Numbered from the stretch's first letter, positions 24,744-33,573 are shown. The stretch is 64,000 nucleotides of DNA from Oscillospiraceae bacterium (GCA_017473015.1 JAFUNP010000025.1:62001-126000); one strand, 5' to 3'. The notes: generated by a model not told the origin, from the letters alone. Numbers and translations are program-made.

Positions 24744-25219
24744 AAAGCGTTAAAGCTCCTTCCGTCCTCGTCTTCTTCGTGGAACATAATGCCCGCCTGT
24801 TTATAAGGACGGAGAACAAAATGTGTGGCTGTTTCATTTACATCGTCCATAGGTGACAGGCGTTTGAAAACAAACATGGCTATATCCTGGAAAGTTTTGG
24901 CTTTTATTTCTATCAGCAGGTCATAGCCGCCGCTCATCAGTGTAACACCCTCCACTTCTTCCATAGAAGCTATAGCCATGGCGATTTCATCAAAACCGCG
25001 GCCTTTTTTAGGAGTAACTTTCAGCTCAATCTGGGCTTTTACATGGTTTACACCGGCTTTTTCCCAGTCAATAATAGTACGGTAGCCTTTTATAATGCCT
25101 TTTGATACACATTCATCTATCATGCCTTTTACGGCTTTTTCATCCCTGCACAGCATAACTGCCAGCTGACGCGGAGTCAGAGTAGGGTTGGTTTCAAGAA
25201 GTTTAAGTAACTGTTCCAT
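24740..25219 (-). CDS. Lrp/AsnC-family transcriptional regulator
   Basis: 159 residues. The N-terminal helix-turn-helix has TLTPRQLAVMLCRDEKAVKGMIDECVSKG (about 14-42; shown as TLTPRQLAVMLC and KAVKGMIDECVSKG), and the C-terminal RAM-type effector domain has VKAQIELKVTPKKGRGFDEI and VEGVTLMSGGYDLLIEIKAK. The tail (HFVLRPYKQAGIMFHEED) is longer than usual. It probably responds to an amino acid. First gene of the operon with the overlapping aminotransferase; GGAGAATATTT precedes the ATG. About 150 nt divide it from divergent nadE. Confidence 0.9.
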   Translation of the reverse strand: MEQLLKLLETNPTLTPRQLAVMLCRDEKAVKGMIDECVSKGIIKGYRTIIDWEKAGVNHVKAQIELKVTPKKGRGFDEIAMAIASMEEVEGVTLMSGGYDLLIEIKAKTFQDIAMFVFKRLSPMDDVNETATHFVLRPYKQAGIMFHEEDEDGRSFNAL

Positions 25220-25368
25220 AAATATTCTCCCTGTTCATTTATTAATTTAATTATTATACAGGTTTTCACAGTATATTTCAACGAAAACATGTGTGTCCGT
25301 CTTGAAAACATACATATTTTCATGATAAAATTACAGGCAGATATCATATTCAACAATGAGGTGGTAAT

Positions 25369-27066
25369 ATGTTTAAAGTTTATATAAGCAAAGCAAAGTC
25401 CAAACCACTGGATATAAAAAATAACACCGCAGCAGCCCAGGCTGAAATCGATAAAGCCAGAGCAGCCGGGGCAAAACTGATAGTTTTCCCACAGGGCTTT
25501 CTGACAGGGGTACAACTGGGTATAGTGGAGGATATGCTTTATCTCAACCGGGCCTACAACGACACCTTCAGCAAGCTGGCGACAGACAACCCTGATATAT
25601 ATATTCTGGGTGACATGCGCCGTATTATGGACGGCAAAAACGCCTTCCGGAATGCACTTTATAAAGGCTCATCTGTAAACAGCGGCGAAAATTTTGAAAT
25701 AGACGGTTTTAAATTTCACAGCTTCAACAGTGTAAAAGACATTGACGAAAGAAAGCTGTCAGTCTCAGATTTTATGGACACAGACTGTGTTATCATAAAC
25801 GAAAGTGCACCTGTGTTTGCAGGCAGCCGCATACTGGCCAAAAAGTTTTTCTCCACATTGTCAAAAATGCTGGGCGTCACAGTAATCTGCGCCCTGGGCG
25901 GCTACGGATACACCTCCCACCCTGACATCTATATGCCGGCGGCAGGCTGTTTCAACAAAAAAACAGAATATTTTTCCACCACTCTGGAAGAATTTGTAAA
26001 CGGCGAAAACATGTTTACAATACCAAAAGGCGAGCTGGGGGATATTTTCATCACAAGACTGCCGTCACTGGAGTTTGATATACTATTCAACCAGAACCCT
26101 CTGGTACCACGGGAGCTGGATGAAAAAGAATACTGTCTGGACCTGTTCCATCTGCAGAGCCTTTCCCTGGCCACCCGTATGATGAACATAGGCTGTAAAA
26201 CAGCGGTAGTGGCACTGTCCGGCGGTCTGGACAGTGCACTGGCATTGCTGGTGACAGTAAACGCATTTGATATGCTGGGACTGGACCGCAGCGGCATCCG
26301 CCTGATTTCCATGCCGGGCTTCGGCACATCTGCCACCACAAAGGGGCTGGCAGGCGACCTGGCAGAAAGTCTGGGCCTGGAGCTGAAGATGATAGATATT
26401 ACCGATGCCTGCAGACAGGCGCTGCTGGATATAGGCCATGACGGTGTAACGCCGGACATTACATTTGAAAATGTACAGGCCAGAATGAGAACGCTGAACG
26501 GGCTGAACCTGGCCAACGCTGTGGGCGGCATTATGGTAGGCACAGGTGACCTGAGCGAAGTGATGCTGGGCTTTTCCACCTATGGTGGCGACCATCTGGC
26601 AAGCTACGGTGTAAACAGCACAGTGTCCAAAACAGTTATCCGCACCATGCTGCCATATGTAATCCAGCTGGAAAATATTGCACCGGCGGCAAAGGCAATC
26701 ACAGATATTCTCAATATACCTGTAAGCCCTGAGCTGGTGCCGCACGGTGGTGAAATACTGCAGAAAACAGAAGAAATACTGGCACCGTACAAACTGATAG
26801 ATTTCTTTATTTACTGCTTTGTTATCGCAAAAATGTCTCCTATTGAAATGGCACAGAGAGCATCCTGTGTGTTTGAGGGTGAATTTTCACCGTCATATCT
26901 GAAGGAAAAGGCACAGATGCTGCATCGCCGCTTCATCACAGGACAGTTCAAGCGCAGTGCCGCACCGGAAGGCGCACGCCTGACCCATGTGAATATTGCA
27001 GGCAGCCAGCGCAGTATACCAAGCGATGCAGGCACGGGACTGTTCAATTACTTTTTAGGCGAATAA
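25369..27066 (+). CDS. nadE: NAD(+) synthetase with degenerate glutaminase domain
   Basis: 565 residues. The C-terminal synthetase domain is intact: VVALSGGLDSALALL (PP-loop, Ser284-Ser289), ITFENVQARMRTLNGLNLANAVGGIMVGTGDLSEVMLGF (in part FENVQAR, GTGDLSE) and YGGDHLASYGVNS. The N-terminal nitrilase-like domain is short and its triad is missing: the catalytic Glu is Gln42 (LIVFPQGFLTG), the Lys loop is reduced (NALYKGSSVNSGE), and no Cys lies at the ICED position (FKFHSFNSVKD). It is thus likely to use free ammonia rather than glutamine. It makes NAD from nicotinate adenine dinucleotide. Length is about 100 residues under typical two-domain members. AGGTGG precedes the ATG. Confidence 0.9.
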   Translation: MFKVYISKAKSKPLDIKNNTAAAQAEIDKARAAGAKLIVFPQGFLTGVQLGIVEDMLYLNRAYNDTFSKLATDNPDIYILGDMRRIMDGKNAFRNALYKGSSVNSGENFEIDGFKFHSFNSVKDIDERKLSVSDFMDTDCVIINESAPVFAGSRILAKKFFSTLSKMLGVTVICALGGYGYTSHPDIYMPAAGCFNKKTEYFSTTLEEFVNGENMFTIPKGELGDIFITRLPSLEFDILFNQNPLVPRELDEKEYCLDLFHLQSLSLATRMMNIGCKTAVVALSGGLDSALALLVTVNAFDMLGLDRSGIRLISMPGFGTSATTKGLAGDLAESLGLELKMIDITDACRQALLDIGHDGVTPDITFENVQARMRTLNGLNLANAVGGIMVGTGDLSEVMLGFSTYGGDHLASYGVNSTVSKTVIRTMLPYVIQLENIAPAAKAITDILNIPVSPELVPHGGEILQKTEEILAPYKLIDFFIYCFVIAKMSPIEMAQRASCVFEGEFSPSYLKEKAQMLHRRFITGQFKRSAAPEGARLTHVNIAGSQRSIPSDAGTGLFNYFLGE

Positions 27067-27097
27067 GCATAATAAAACACAGGGGCGGTATACCAAT

Positions 27098-27270
27098 GTC
27101 ATTAAGTTAAGGAATTTGTATGAAATTCAACTTAATAAAATAAATTAAAATGTCATTCTGAGCGCAGCGACGCGTGCCCTTTAGGGCAAGAATCTCATCG
27201 TCGATATTAGTTGAGATTCTTCGTCACTTTGTTCCTCAGAATGACATATTTTTTGTTATCTTAATGACAT
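27098..27270. repeat. Interspersed repeat R2, copy 1
   Basis: About 170 bp opening CAATGTCATTAAGTTAAGG and closing TTGTTATCTTAATGACATTG, so its ends are inverted repeats. Inside is the nested inverted pair TGTCATTCTGAGCGCAGCGA...AGAATCTC and GAGATTCTTCGTCAC...CCTCAGAATGACA. A near copy lies at 34616-34790. It fills the gap after nadE; no gene. Confidence 0.85.
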
Positions 27271-27308
27271 TGGGCGGTATATCCGTCCCTTTTTCATATT
27301 TATAGCAT

Positions 27309-27340
27309 AATAAGACCGGGATACAAATCCCGGTCTTATT
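27309..27340 (-). terminator. Terminator of the nucleoside hydrolase gene
   Basis: 14-bp perfect stem AATAAGACCGGGAT/ATCCCGGTCTTATT (27309-27322, 27327-27340), loop ACAA. It could also act for nadE on the plus strand. Confidence 0.9.
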
Positions 27341-27357
27341 TGTATATCGGTCAATAA

Positions 27358-28329
27358 TCATCTTGCTTTCAGCAGTTTTGTCAGCAGAGCAACAAATTTT
27401 TCTCTGTTTGCACTGAATGCAAATTCACAGTTAGGCTCTCTGTCATAATAGCGTTTGTCCACATCAACGATAGACATACCGTCAGAGTTGCCGCCGCCGA
27501 AATCAACATCAACATACATTGGTTTCACATTTTCACACACTTCTTTGTCCAGCAGATAGAGAACAGCCAGAGCATCATGTACAGGAGCCATATCGTCGCC
27601 CATTGGCTGGAATGTGGAATAGCCTCTGATACGCTGTTTAATCATATCAGCTGCAGCCAGACAGGCCTTTGTACCGCCGGCCTGGATTTCATCAGCCTCA
27701 CAGCCCTTTACACAGGCTTTGTGTGTAGCATCCAGAGGAATTATAGTGATTTTTGCACCGCAGTCCATAACTATTTTTGCTGCTTCAGGGTCGCACCACC
27801 AGTTGAATTCAGCTGCTGCTGTTTTGTTGCCGTGGGCATAGGCTGCACCCATGATAACAATTTCTTCGATGTTTTCCACAATTTCAGGTTTTGCTCTGAA
27901 TGCCAGTGCCAGGTTTGTGAGAGGCCCTACAGGAACAAGAGTCAGCTTTTCTTCTGTTTCTGTCAGTATTTTAATATACCAGGAAACAGCATCGATTGCT
28001 TCTGCTTTTTTGTTTACGCTTGGTGGCAGTTCCAGCCAGTCACCATGAATTTCCTGTTCACGGAATTCTTTGCCGCCGTATGGTACTTCCGGTCTGCGCC
28101 ACGCAGGCAGTGTAGACACCAGCGGCAGTGAGGCGCCCTTGTATACAGGAACTTCTTCTCTGCCCAGGTACTCCAGCAGGCGCAATGTGTTTTCTGTAGT
28201 ATAAGTGATGCCACGGTTGCCGTTTACAGTACAGATACCTACTACCTCCAGCTCTTCAGCCCGCAATGCACACATTATAGCTATGGCGTCATCAGTACCG
28301 GTATCAACATCAAGAATAATTTTACGCAT
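27358..28329 (-). CDS. Inosine/uridine-preferring nucleoside hydrolase
   Basis: 323 residues. The calcium-binding opening MRKIILDVDTGTDDAIAIM carries the D-x-D-x-x-x-D-D motif. VPVGPLTNLALAFRAKPEI and AAEFNWWCDPEAAKIV (ligand Asn, Trp, Asp) and APVHDALAVLYLLDK (catalytic-site His-Asp) complete the family pattern. It hydrolyses the N-glycosidic bond of ribonucleosides for salvage. An upstream frame extension (to 28398) is rejected because AAGGAG lies 7 nt before the ATG at 28329. Monocistronic with a strong terminator. Confidence 0.95.
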   Translation of the reverse strand: MRKIILDVDTGTDDAIAIMCALRAEELEVVGICTVNGNRGITYTTENTLRLLEYLGREEVPVYKGASLPLVSTLPAWRRPEVPYGGKEFREQEIHGDWLELPPSVNKKAEAIDAVSWYIKILTETEEKLTLVPVGPLTNLALAFRAKPEIVENIEEIVIMGAAYAHGNKTAAAEFNWWCDPEAAKIVMDCGAKITIIPLDATHKACVKGCEADEIQAGGTKACLAAADMIKQRIRGYSTFQPMGDDMAPVHDALAVLYLLDKEVCENVKPMYVDVDFGGGNSDGMSIVDVDKRYYDREPNCEFAFSANREKFVALLTKLLKAR

Positions 28330-28490
28330 AATAATTCTCCTTTTCGAATGCAGAATTTTCCTTGTATTAATCTTAAAATAAAAACGCCACCCCGTCAATT
28401 GATATATCCAACGAATATTTATTTGTGTTTATGTGCGGATTATCAAACAGTTTTCCGCGGCTTCATCGTTGAATAAAAGTAATAAAAGAT

Positions 28491-28526
28491 AAAAAACAAC
28501 CGCTGATAAACAGCGGTTGTTTTTTG
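28491..28526 (-). terminator. Terminator of the flavinylated reductase gene
   Basis: Stem AAAAACAACCGCTG/CAGCGGTTGTTTTT (28492-28505, 28511-28524), loop ATAAA. Confidence 0.9.
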
Positions 28527-28546
28527 CCTTATATTTTAATACAGGA

Positions 28547-30328
28547 TTAAGCAGCCTGGTCCATAATGTCTTCAACTGCTTCAATGATAGCATTGGATGT
28601 AACTGTAGCGTTTGCAACTACGTCTACTTCTGTTGTCTGGCCTTTGATAATCTGTGGGATTACGCCGTCAACAGCTGCTTCGAAGATGCCTTCTGTTTCG
28701 CCGTGTTCGCCCAGAACGATGGAAACGATTTCGCCGTCTTTAACTTCAGCAATAACTTCTACATCGCCGCCGATACCTGTACCAACAGCTGTGTATGTGC
28801 CGTCTTTGAATTCTGCTTCTACTTCAGGAACTACAACTGCTTCTTCTTTTTCTACAACGATTGTAGCTTCTGTGTTACCGCCGTTAGCCTGAACATAAGC
28901 GTTAGCGGAAGCACCTGCTGTTTTACCGAAAACAACGATGTCTGTAACTGCGTTGCCGCCCAGACGGTTTGCACCGTGAACACCACCTGTTACTTCGCCT
29001 GCTGCGAACAGACCAGCGATAGGTGTGCCTTCTTCTGTGAGAACTTCAGCAGCTGTGTTGATTTTCAGACCGCCCATTGTGTGGTGGATAGCTGGAGCAA
29101 CCAGACAAGCGTAGAAGTTAGGTGTTGTCAGAGGCAGTTCAAGACCTTCTCTGCCAAATTCGTCAGCGTCGCCATTTTCAACTGCTGCTGCAAAGTCAGC
29201 CATTGTTGCTGTCAGTGTAGCTTCGTCAGCACCGATTGTCTGTGCCAGTTCTGCTACTGTAGCTGCTTCGTAAACGATGCCTGCTGAGATGTAGCCTTCG
29301 ATAGCTTTCAGGCTTTCACGAACAGCCTGGTCAAATACCAGCCATGCCTGACCGTCTGTCTGTTCCAGGATAGCTGCGGAAACAACGTCACGTGTGCCCA
29401 TTTCGTTTGTGAAACGTGCGCCTTCTTTGTTTACCAGGATAGCACCGTTACCACGAACAGCTTCTGTGTACATTGTCTGTGTTTCTGGGTGTACAGTTGG
29501 ATGTGTCTGAATCTGTTCCATATCAACTGTTGCAGCGCCTGCTGCTGTACCCATAGCGATACCGTCACCTGTAGCTGCTGCTACGTTTGTTGTGCCGAAG
29601 CCGGCCAGGTCAGCTTTGTACTGAACAACCATTTCGCTGTTAGCACCGAAACCACCTGTTGCGATAATAGCTGCTTTACATTCGATGATGTAAGAGCCGT
29701 TTTCATCTGTAACTTTTACGCCTGTAACAGCGCCGTTTTCATCTGTCAGGATTTCTTCTGCTTTTGTGTTGTACAGAACAGGAATTTCATTCTTTTCAAC
29801 TACAGACAGCAGTGTTTTTACCAGAACAGGACCTACTGCAGATGTGTCAGATGGGCGGTGAATTCTTTTTACGCTTGCGCCGCCGAACAGACCAACTACT
29901 GTCAGGTCTGCACCCATTTCGTTAACCCAGTACAGAGCATCAGCTGAATTTTCAGCCATGTATGTAACCAGTTCCAGGTCGTTGATGTTTTTGCCGCCTT
30001 TCATTGTGTCGTCAATGAACAGCTGGTTGGAGTCTTCGATGCCGTCTCTTTCCTGGAAGGAAGTTTCAGAAGCATTGAGACCGCCTGTGGCTCTTGTTGT
30101 GTTACCACCGGCCATGGATGTTTTTTCTACGATAACTACGTTTGTTGCACCGTCCTGAACAGCTTTGATAGCTGCGGACATACCAGCGCCGCCTGCACCG
30201 ATAACTACGATGTCGGCTGATTTTGTTTCCAGTTCTGCGCCTGTATCAACTGGTGTTTCTGTGGAACAAGCTGTGAACATGGAAAGCATCATAACTGCGC
30301 TGAGTGCCAGAGCAATAATTCTTTTCAT
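28547..30328 (-). CDS. Extracytoplasmic FAD reductase lipoprotein with FMN-binding domain
   Basis: 593 residues from the ATG at 30328. A lipoprotein signal ends MFTACS. The FAD domain has VVIGAGGAGMSAAIKA and VEKTSMAGGNTTRATGG; the substrate domain has HHTMGGLKIN and LFAAGEVTGGVHGANRLGGN, features of the fumarate/urocanate/flavocytochrome c reductase family. An FMN_bind domain closes the chain (DGTYTAVGTGIGGDV; VDVVANATVTSNAI), whose NATVTS motif fits covalent FMN attachment by ApbE at Thr. No cytochrome or heme motif is present. Such lipoproteins reduce an external acceptor using electrons from a membrane chain; the acceptor is unknown. It is monocistronic, with promoter TTGATA-N17-TATAAT. 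Confidence 0.91.
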   Translation of the reverse strand: MKRIIALALSAVMMLSMFTACSTETPVDTGAELETKSADIVVIGAGGAGMSAAIKAVQDGATNVVIVEKTSMAGGNTTRATGGLNASETSFQERDGIEDSNQLFIDDTMKGGKNINDLELVTYMAENSADALYWVNEMGADLTVVGLFGGASVKRIHRPSDTSAVGPVLVKTLLSVVEKNEIPVLYNTKAEEILTDENGAVTGVKVTDENGSYIIECKAAIIATGGFGANSEMVVQYKADLAGFGTTNVAAATGDGIAMGTAAGAATVDMEQIQTHPTVHPETQTMYTEAVRGNGAILVNKEGARFTNEMGTRDVVSAAILEQTDGQAWLVFDQAVRESLKAIEGYISAGIVYEAATVAELAQTIGADEATLTATMADFAAAVENGDADEFGREGLELPLTTPNFYACLVAPAIHHTMGGLKINTAAEVLTEEGTPIAGLFAAGEVTGGVHGANRLGGNAVTDIVVFGKTAGASANAYVQANGGNTEATIVVEKEEAVVVPEVEAEFKDGTYTAVGTGIGGDVEVIAEVKDGEIVSIVLGEHGETEGIFEAAVDGVIPQIIKGQTTEVDVVANATVTSNAIIEAVEDIMDQAA

Positions 30329-30376
30329 TTGGATTATATTTCCTTTCTTTCTGCTGCCCTTTACGGGCGCACCATA

Positions 30377-30405
30377 ATTATATATTATGGATATTTTTTT
30401 ATCAA
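30377..30405 (-). promoter_or_regulatory. Promoter of the flavinylated reductase gene
   Basis: On the minus strand TTGATA (30405-30400), 17-nt spacer, TATAAT (30382-30377), about 50 nt upstream of the start codon. A small hairpin GCCCtttaCGGGC lies in the leader. The remaining gap to 30617 is AT-rich with no gene seen. Confidence 0.72.
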
Positions 30406-30617
30406 TTGATTTTTTATACAAATATACACCTTTTAATGACAGTTTTTCCTATTGGTTTTATAGAATATTTCACAAAAATATAATTGTTTTTTATGAGCAG
30501 TATAAAAAATAATTATATTTAACGCTTTATATTCAAAAAGATTTTCCGTAATTTGTATAATAATCTGCAGACCGGGTTATATCCAGCAATTCATAATTGC
30601 AATTATATATATACAAA

Positions 30618-30647
30618 AAGCATGCAGCTCATATTGACCGCATGCTT
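30618..30647 (-). terminator. Terminator of the XRE gene at 30664
   Basis: 8-bp stem AAGCATGC/GCATGCTT (30618-30625, 30640-30647) with T-run on the minus strand. Confidence 0.7.
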
Positions 30648-30663
30648 ATGGGTATTGATTATA

Positions 30664-30996
30664 TTATTCCTGTATATCCGGTGTATTTTCACGGACTGCC
30701 TGCACCAATGCGGCTATAATTTTCAGCTGAGGCAGGCTGCATTCCCTGACTACCCGCATAATCCCATTCATCGCTTCGGTTTTTTCGTCGTCGCTGCCGG
30801 ACAGCAGGTCATCACAGGCTACCTGCAGCACTCCCGCCAGGCTGTGCAGCACCGGCAGGCTCAGTTTGGTATTGCCTGTTTCTATATGGCTCATATGTGT
30901 CACAGATATATTCACAGCCTCTGCCAACTGTTCCTGTGACAGGCCTTTCCCTTTTCTATATTTTCGTATTCTCTGCCCTATTTCGTAATAATCCAT
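30664..30996 (-). CDS. XRE-family helix-turn-helix regulator
   Basis: 110 residues. The Cro/CI-type HTH occupies about 7-62: GQRIRKYRKGKGLSQEQLAE, NISVTHMSHIETGNTKLSLP and LHSLAGVLQVACDDLLSGS. The tail (about 75-110) is helical and may dimerise. Target genes are not evident. Upstream are repeated TATAGGC words and an inverted repeat (31063-31090), so self-control is likely. The ribosome site GTGAGG is very close to the ATG, suggesting weak translation. Divergent neighbours on the left; the M20 peptidase follows upstream with its own terminator. Confidence 0.88.
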   Translation of the reverse strand: MDYYEIGQRIRKYRKGKGLSQEQLAEAVNISVTHMSHIETGNTKLSLPVLHSLAGVLQVACDDLLSGSDDEKTEAMNGIMRVVRECSLPQLKIIAALVQAVRENTPDIQE

Positions 30997-31033
30997 ACCC
31001 TCACGCCCATTCAGTTAACTTTTACTTGAATTA

Positions 31034-31090
31034 TATAGGCAAAAATTATATAATATAATAAACTGTATAGGCGATTTATTGCCTATATAG
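31034..31090 (-). promoter_or_regulatory. TATAGGC operator-like repeats before the XRE gene
   Basis: TATAGGC occurs at 31034-31040 and 31066-31072, and its inverse GCCTATA at 31081-31087; the last two form an inverted repeat CTGTATAGGC-N8-GCCTATATAG with one mismatch. They sit 40 to 95 nt before the regulator start, as expected for XRE self-regulation. Confidence 0.6.
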
Positions 31091-31121
31091 TTTATATTTA
31101 TTATTTTTTACCGAAACCAAA

Positions 31122-31149
31122 CAAAAACAACCCCAGTAACGGGGCTGTT
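31122..31149 (-). terminator. Terminator of the M20 peptidase gene
   Basis: Stem AACAACCCC/GGGGCTGTT (one mismatch) at 31126-31134 and 31141-31149, with T-run on the minus strand. Confidence 0.7.
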
Positions 31150-31236
31150 TTAAATAGCAATATATTCTTAATAAATTCTTAAGAAAGCCTTAATTGTTCC
31201 TGATGGGAAAATATGGTTCAATTTCTGTATTGGCTG

Positions 31237-32661
31237 CTACAGCATCTCTATCAGTCTGCGGAAAAATTCCACTGTTGTGCCGATTTTTTCCACAGGGATT
31301 CTTTCGTTGTCGTTGTGGATAAGACCGCGTTCTTCCTTTGTCAGAGCCATGGCGCTGAATTTGTAAACATCACGGCAGATGCGTGAAAAATGGCGGCTGT
31401 CACTGCCTGCAATCATCAGATACGGGCTGACAATGGCATCTGTCCAGGTATCACCCACTGCTTTTTCCACTTTACACCAGGCATCGCTGTCTGTAGAAGC
31501 ATAAGGTGAGGCTTCCCGGCAGATTGTATAGCGGCAGGTTACATCCTCAGCACACTGGCTCTGCAGATACTGCAGCGCCTGGTCGGCTGTCACATTGTTC
31601 AGCAGGCGCATATTTATTTTTGCAGTGGAAACATTAGGCAGTACATTTGCCTGTTTTGCCCCTTGTGCCATAGTGGCTGCAGTGGTGGTACGCATCATGG
31701 CATTGATTTCACCGCCCAGCTTCTGACTGAGAGCACAAAGCACTCCACGGAACAGCCACAGGTTTGCCAATACCGCACGGAGAGGGAAAGGTGTATAAGG
31801 ACCTACTTTCTTCAACAAGCCTTCCACCGGTGCAGTGACCTGCGCTTTGAAAGGGTGGTTTTCAATATTTACTATGGTCTGGGCCAGTTTACCCAGCGAG
31901 GTATGTACCGGAGGTGTGGAAGAATGGCCGCCAGTGCTGGTGGCAGTAAATTCCACTTCACACATACCTTTTTCACCTATGCCGATAACTGCGATAGGCT
32001 TGTCCACACCGGGGAATACACCGTCAACCACAGCACCGCCTTCGTCCAGCACCAGCGCAGGTGATATACCATTTTCTTCCATCCAGTCAACAACGGCCGG
32101 CGCGCTGATACCAGCCACTTCTTCGTCGCCGCCAAAGGACAGATAAAGGTCATTTTCAGGTACAAAGCCACCGGCCAACAGGTCCTCCAGGCTTTCCATA
32201 ATGCCAACCATGGTGATTTTGGTATCCAGGGTACCGCGGCCCCACAGACAGCCGTCATGCACTTCTCCGCAGAAAGGCGGATGCTCCCATCTTTCTTCCA
32301 CAACAGGCACCACATCATAGTGGCTCATAAGTACTGTGGGAGCGGCATCACTCCTGCCTTTGATTTTAAACAGCATGGCTGTATTGCCCAGTTCACGGTA
32401 TTCCGCCCGGGCAGTAACATTAGGATACAGCTCTTTCAGCTTGGCGCGGTATGCGGCAAACAGCGCTTTGTCTGTTTTATCATAGTCTGCGTCTGAAACT
32501 GTGGCAAAGCGTATCAGCGTAGCCAGGTTTTCCTGCGCTCTTTCCCGGTTTACTTTTACCGGCTCGGACCGGCGTGGGCCTGTGTACTTTGCTTTAAAGG
32601 CCGCCGCCCTGTAAAGCAGTACCGCCAGCATGGCAGCCAGAACGCCCAGTATATAAAACAT
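31237..32661 (-). CDS. M20-family metallopeptidase with N-terminal membrane anchor
   Basis: 474 residues. One N-terminal helix (MFYILGVLAAMLAVLLYRA) anchors the protein. The M20 catalytic residues are seen as MSHYDVVP (metal His, catalytic Asp), GRGTLDTK (bridging Asp), FGGDEEV (general-base Glu and metal Glu), and the late GSDSRHF with the last metal His. A lid or dimer domain lies between about 215 and 330 (STGGHSSTPP). It resembles carboxypeptidase PM20D1/CPG70-type enzymes that hydrolyse N-acyl amino acids or dipeptides. Start ATG is preceded by GAGGTGA. Monocistronic. Confidence 0.92.
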   Translation of the reverse strand: MFYILGVLAAMLAVLLYRAAAFKAKYTGPRRSEPVKVNRERAQENLATLIRFATVSDADYDKTDKALFAAYRAKLKELYPNVTARAEYRELGNTAMLFKIKGRSDAAPTVLMSHYDVVPVVEERWEHPPFCGEVHDGCLWGRGTLDTKITMVGIMESLEDLLAGGFVPENDLYLSFGGDEEVAGISAPAVVDWMEENGISPALVLDEGGAVVDGVFPGVDKPIAVIGIGEKGMCEVEFTATSTGGHSSTPPVHTSLGKLAQTIVNIENHPFKAQVTAPVEGLLKKVGPYTPFPLRAVLANLWLFRGVLCALSQKLGGEINAMMRTTTAATMAQGAKQANVLPNVSTAKINMRLLNNVTADQALQYLQSQCAEDVTCRYTICREASPYASTDSDAWCKVEKAVGDTWTDAIVSPYLMIAGSDSRHFSRICRDVYKFSAMALTKEERGLIHNDNERIPVEKIGTTVEFFRRLIEML

Positions 32662-32830
32662 AAAATCACCTCATATAAAATGTTATTTTACCTTATCATA
32701 TCACAAATCGTATCAAAAGCAATAAAACCACCGGCACATGCAATAAAACCTGTGTGTTTTCCGTATTTATATTTATATGACAGCGCAAAATAACAGTTTA
32801 TAGAAGAAAATTAACAGAAAAGTGACAATA

Positions 32831-32860
32831 TTGAAATATTAAACCACACTTTTATATGAT
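32831..32860 (+). promoter_or_regulatory. Promoter of the two-component system
   Basis: TTGAAA (32831-32836), 18-nt spacer, TATGAT (32855-32860), with AAAGGAAT ribosome site following. The gap upstream (32662-32830) holds no gene. Confidence 0.6.
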
Positions 32861-32879
32861 AGAATAGAAAGGAATAAAT

Positions 32880-33572
32880 ATGTACGAAAGAAGGAAAGAG
32901 CCTGTGAAGCTGTTATTGGTTGAAGATGATATGGCGATAGTAAAAAACCTGACCGAATTTCTGAGAAACGAAGGTTTTGATGTGTATTCCTGCGCCGGTC
33001 AGGCGGATGCTATGGAGCTGGTGGAGCAGTATGATTTTGATATTGCACTGCTGGATATATCCCTGACAGACGGCAACGGCTATTCCCTGTGCATGAACAT
33101 AAAAGCCAGAAAGGACATACCTGTTATATTTGTTTCTGCATCCGGAGACGAATACAGTGTGGTTACAGGGCTGGACATGGGTGCAGACGACTATATATCA
33201 AAGCCTTTCCGTCCCCGTGAACTGCTGAGCCGTATAAAGAGCGTGCTTCGCCGCCGGGGTAAAACCCAGGCTGTGCTGGAACATGGCGATATACGAGTAG
33301 ACACCATCAAAGGTCTGGTGACAAAGGGCAACAAAGAGGTTTTCCTGTCAGCACTGGAGTACCGCATACTGCTGGTGTTTCTTACAAACCGCGGCAGAGT
33401 GCTGTCCCGCCGGAAGCTGCTGGAAGAAATATGGGATATAGGCGGTGACTATGTGAACGACAACACACTCACCGTATACATAAAAAGAATAAGAGAAAAG
33501 ATAGAAGACGACCCCCAGAACCCCAGGGTGATAAAAACTGTGCGCGGACTGGGCTACAAAGCAGGAGAATAA
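32880..33572 (+). CDS. OmpR/PhoB-family response regulator
   Basis: 230 residues. Receiver domain: LLLVEDDMAIVKNL (acidic pocket), IALLDISLTDGNGY (phospho-acceptor Asp in LLDISL), VFVSASGDEY and YISKPFRP (Lys switch). The winged-helix DNA-binding domain (about 135-228) has LSALEYRILLVFL, VLSRRKLLEEIWD, DNTLTVYIKRIREKIEDD and VRGLGYKAG. ATG at 32880 has AAAGGAAT 4 nt away; a GTG at 32904 with AAGGA 8 nt upstream would give the family-standard MKLLLVEDD. Which is used is open. The kinase gene follows after 1 nt. Confidence 0.95.
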   Translation: MYERRKEPVKLLLVEDDMAIVKNLTEFLRNEGFDVYSCAGQADAMELVEQYDFDIALLDISLTDGNGYSLCMNIKARKDIPVIFVSASGDEYSVVTGLDMGADDYISKPFRPRELLSRIKSVLRRRGKTQAVLEHGDIRVDTIKGLVTKGNKEVFLSALEYRILLVFLTNRGRVLSRRKLLEEIWDIGGDYVNDNTLTVYIKRIREKIEDDPQNPRVIKTVRGLGYKAGE

Positions 33573-33573
33573 A

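Noticed and set aside
28517..29287. 256-codon plus-strand ORF rich in Cys and Phe
   Set aside because: Antisense shadow of the flavinylated reductase gene; no ribosome site or recognisable domain.
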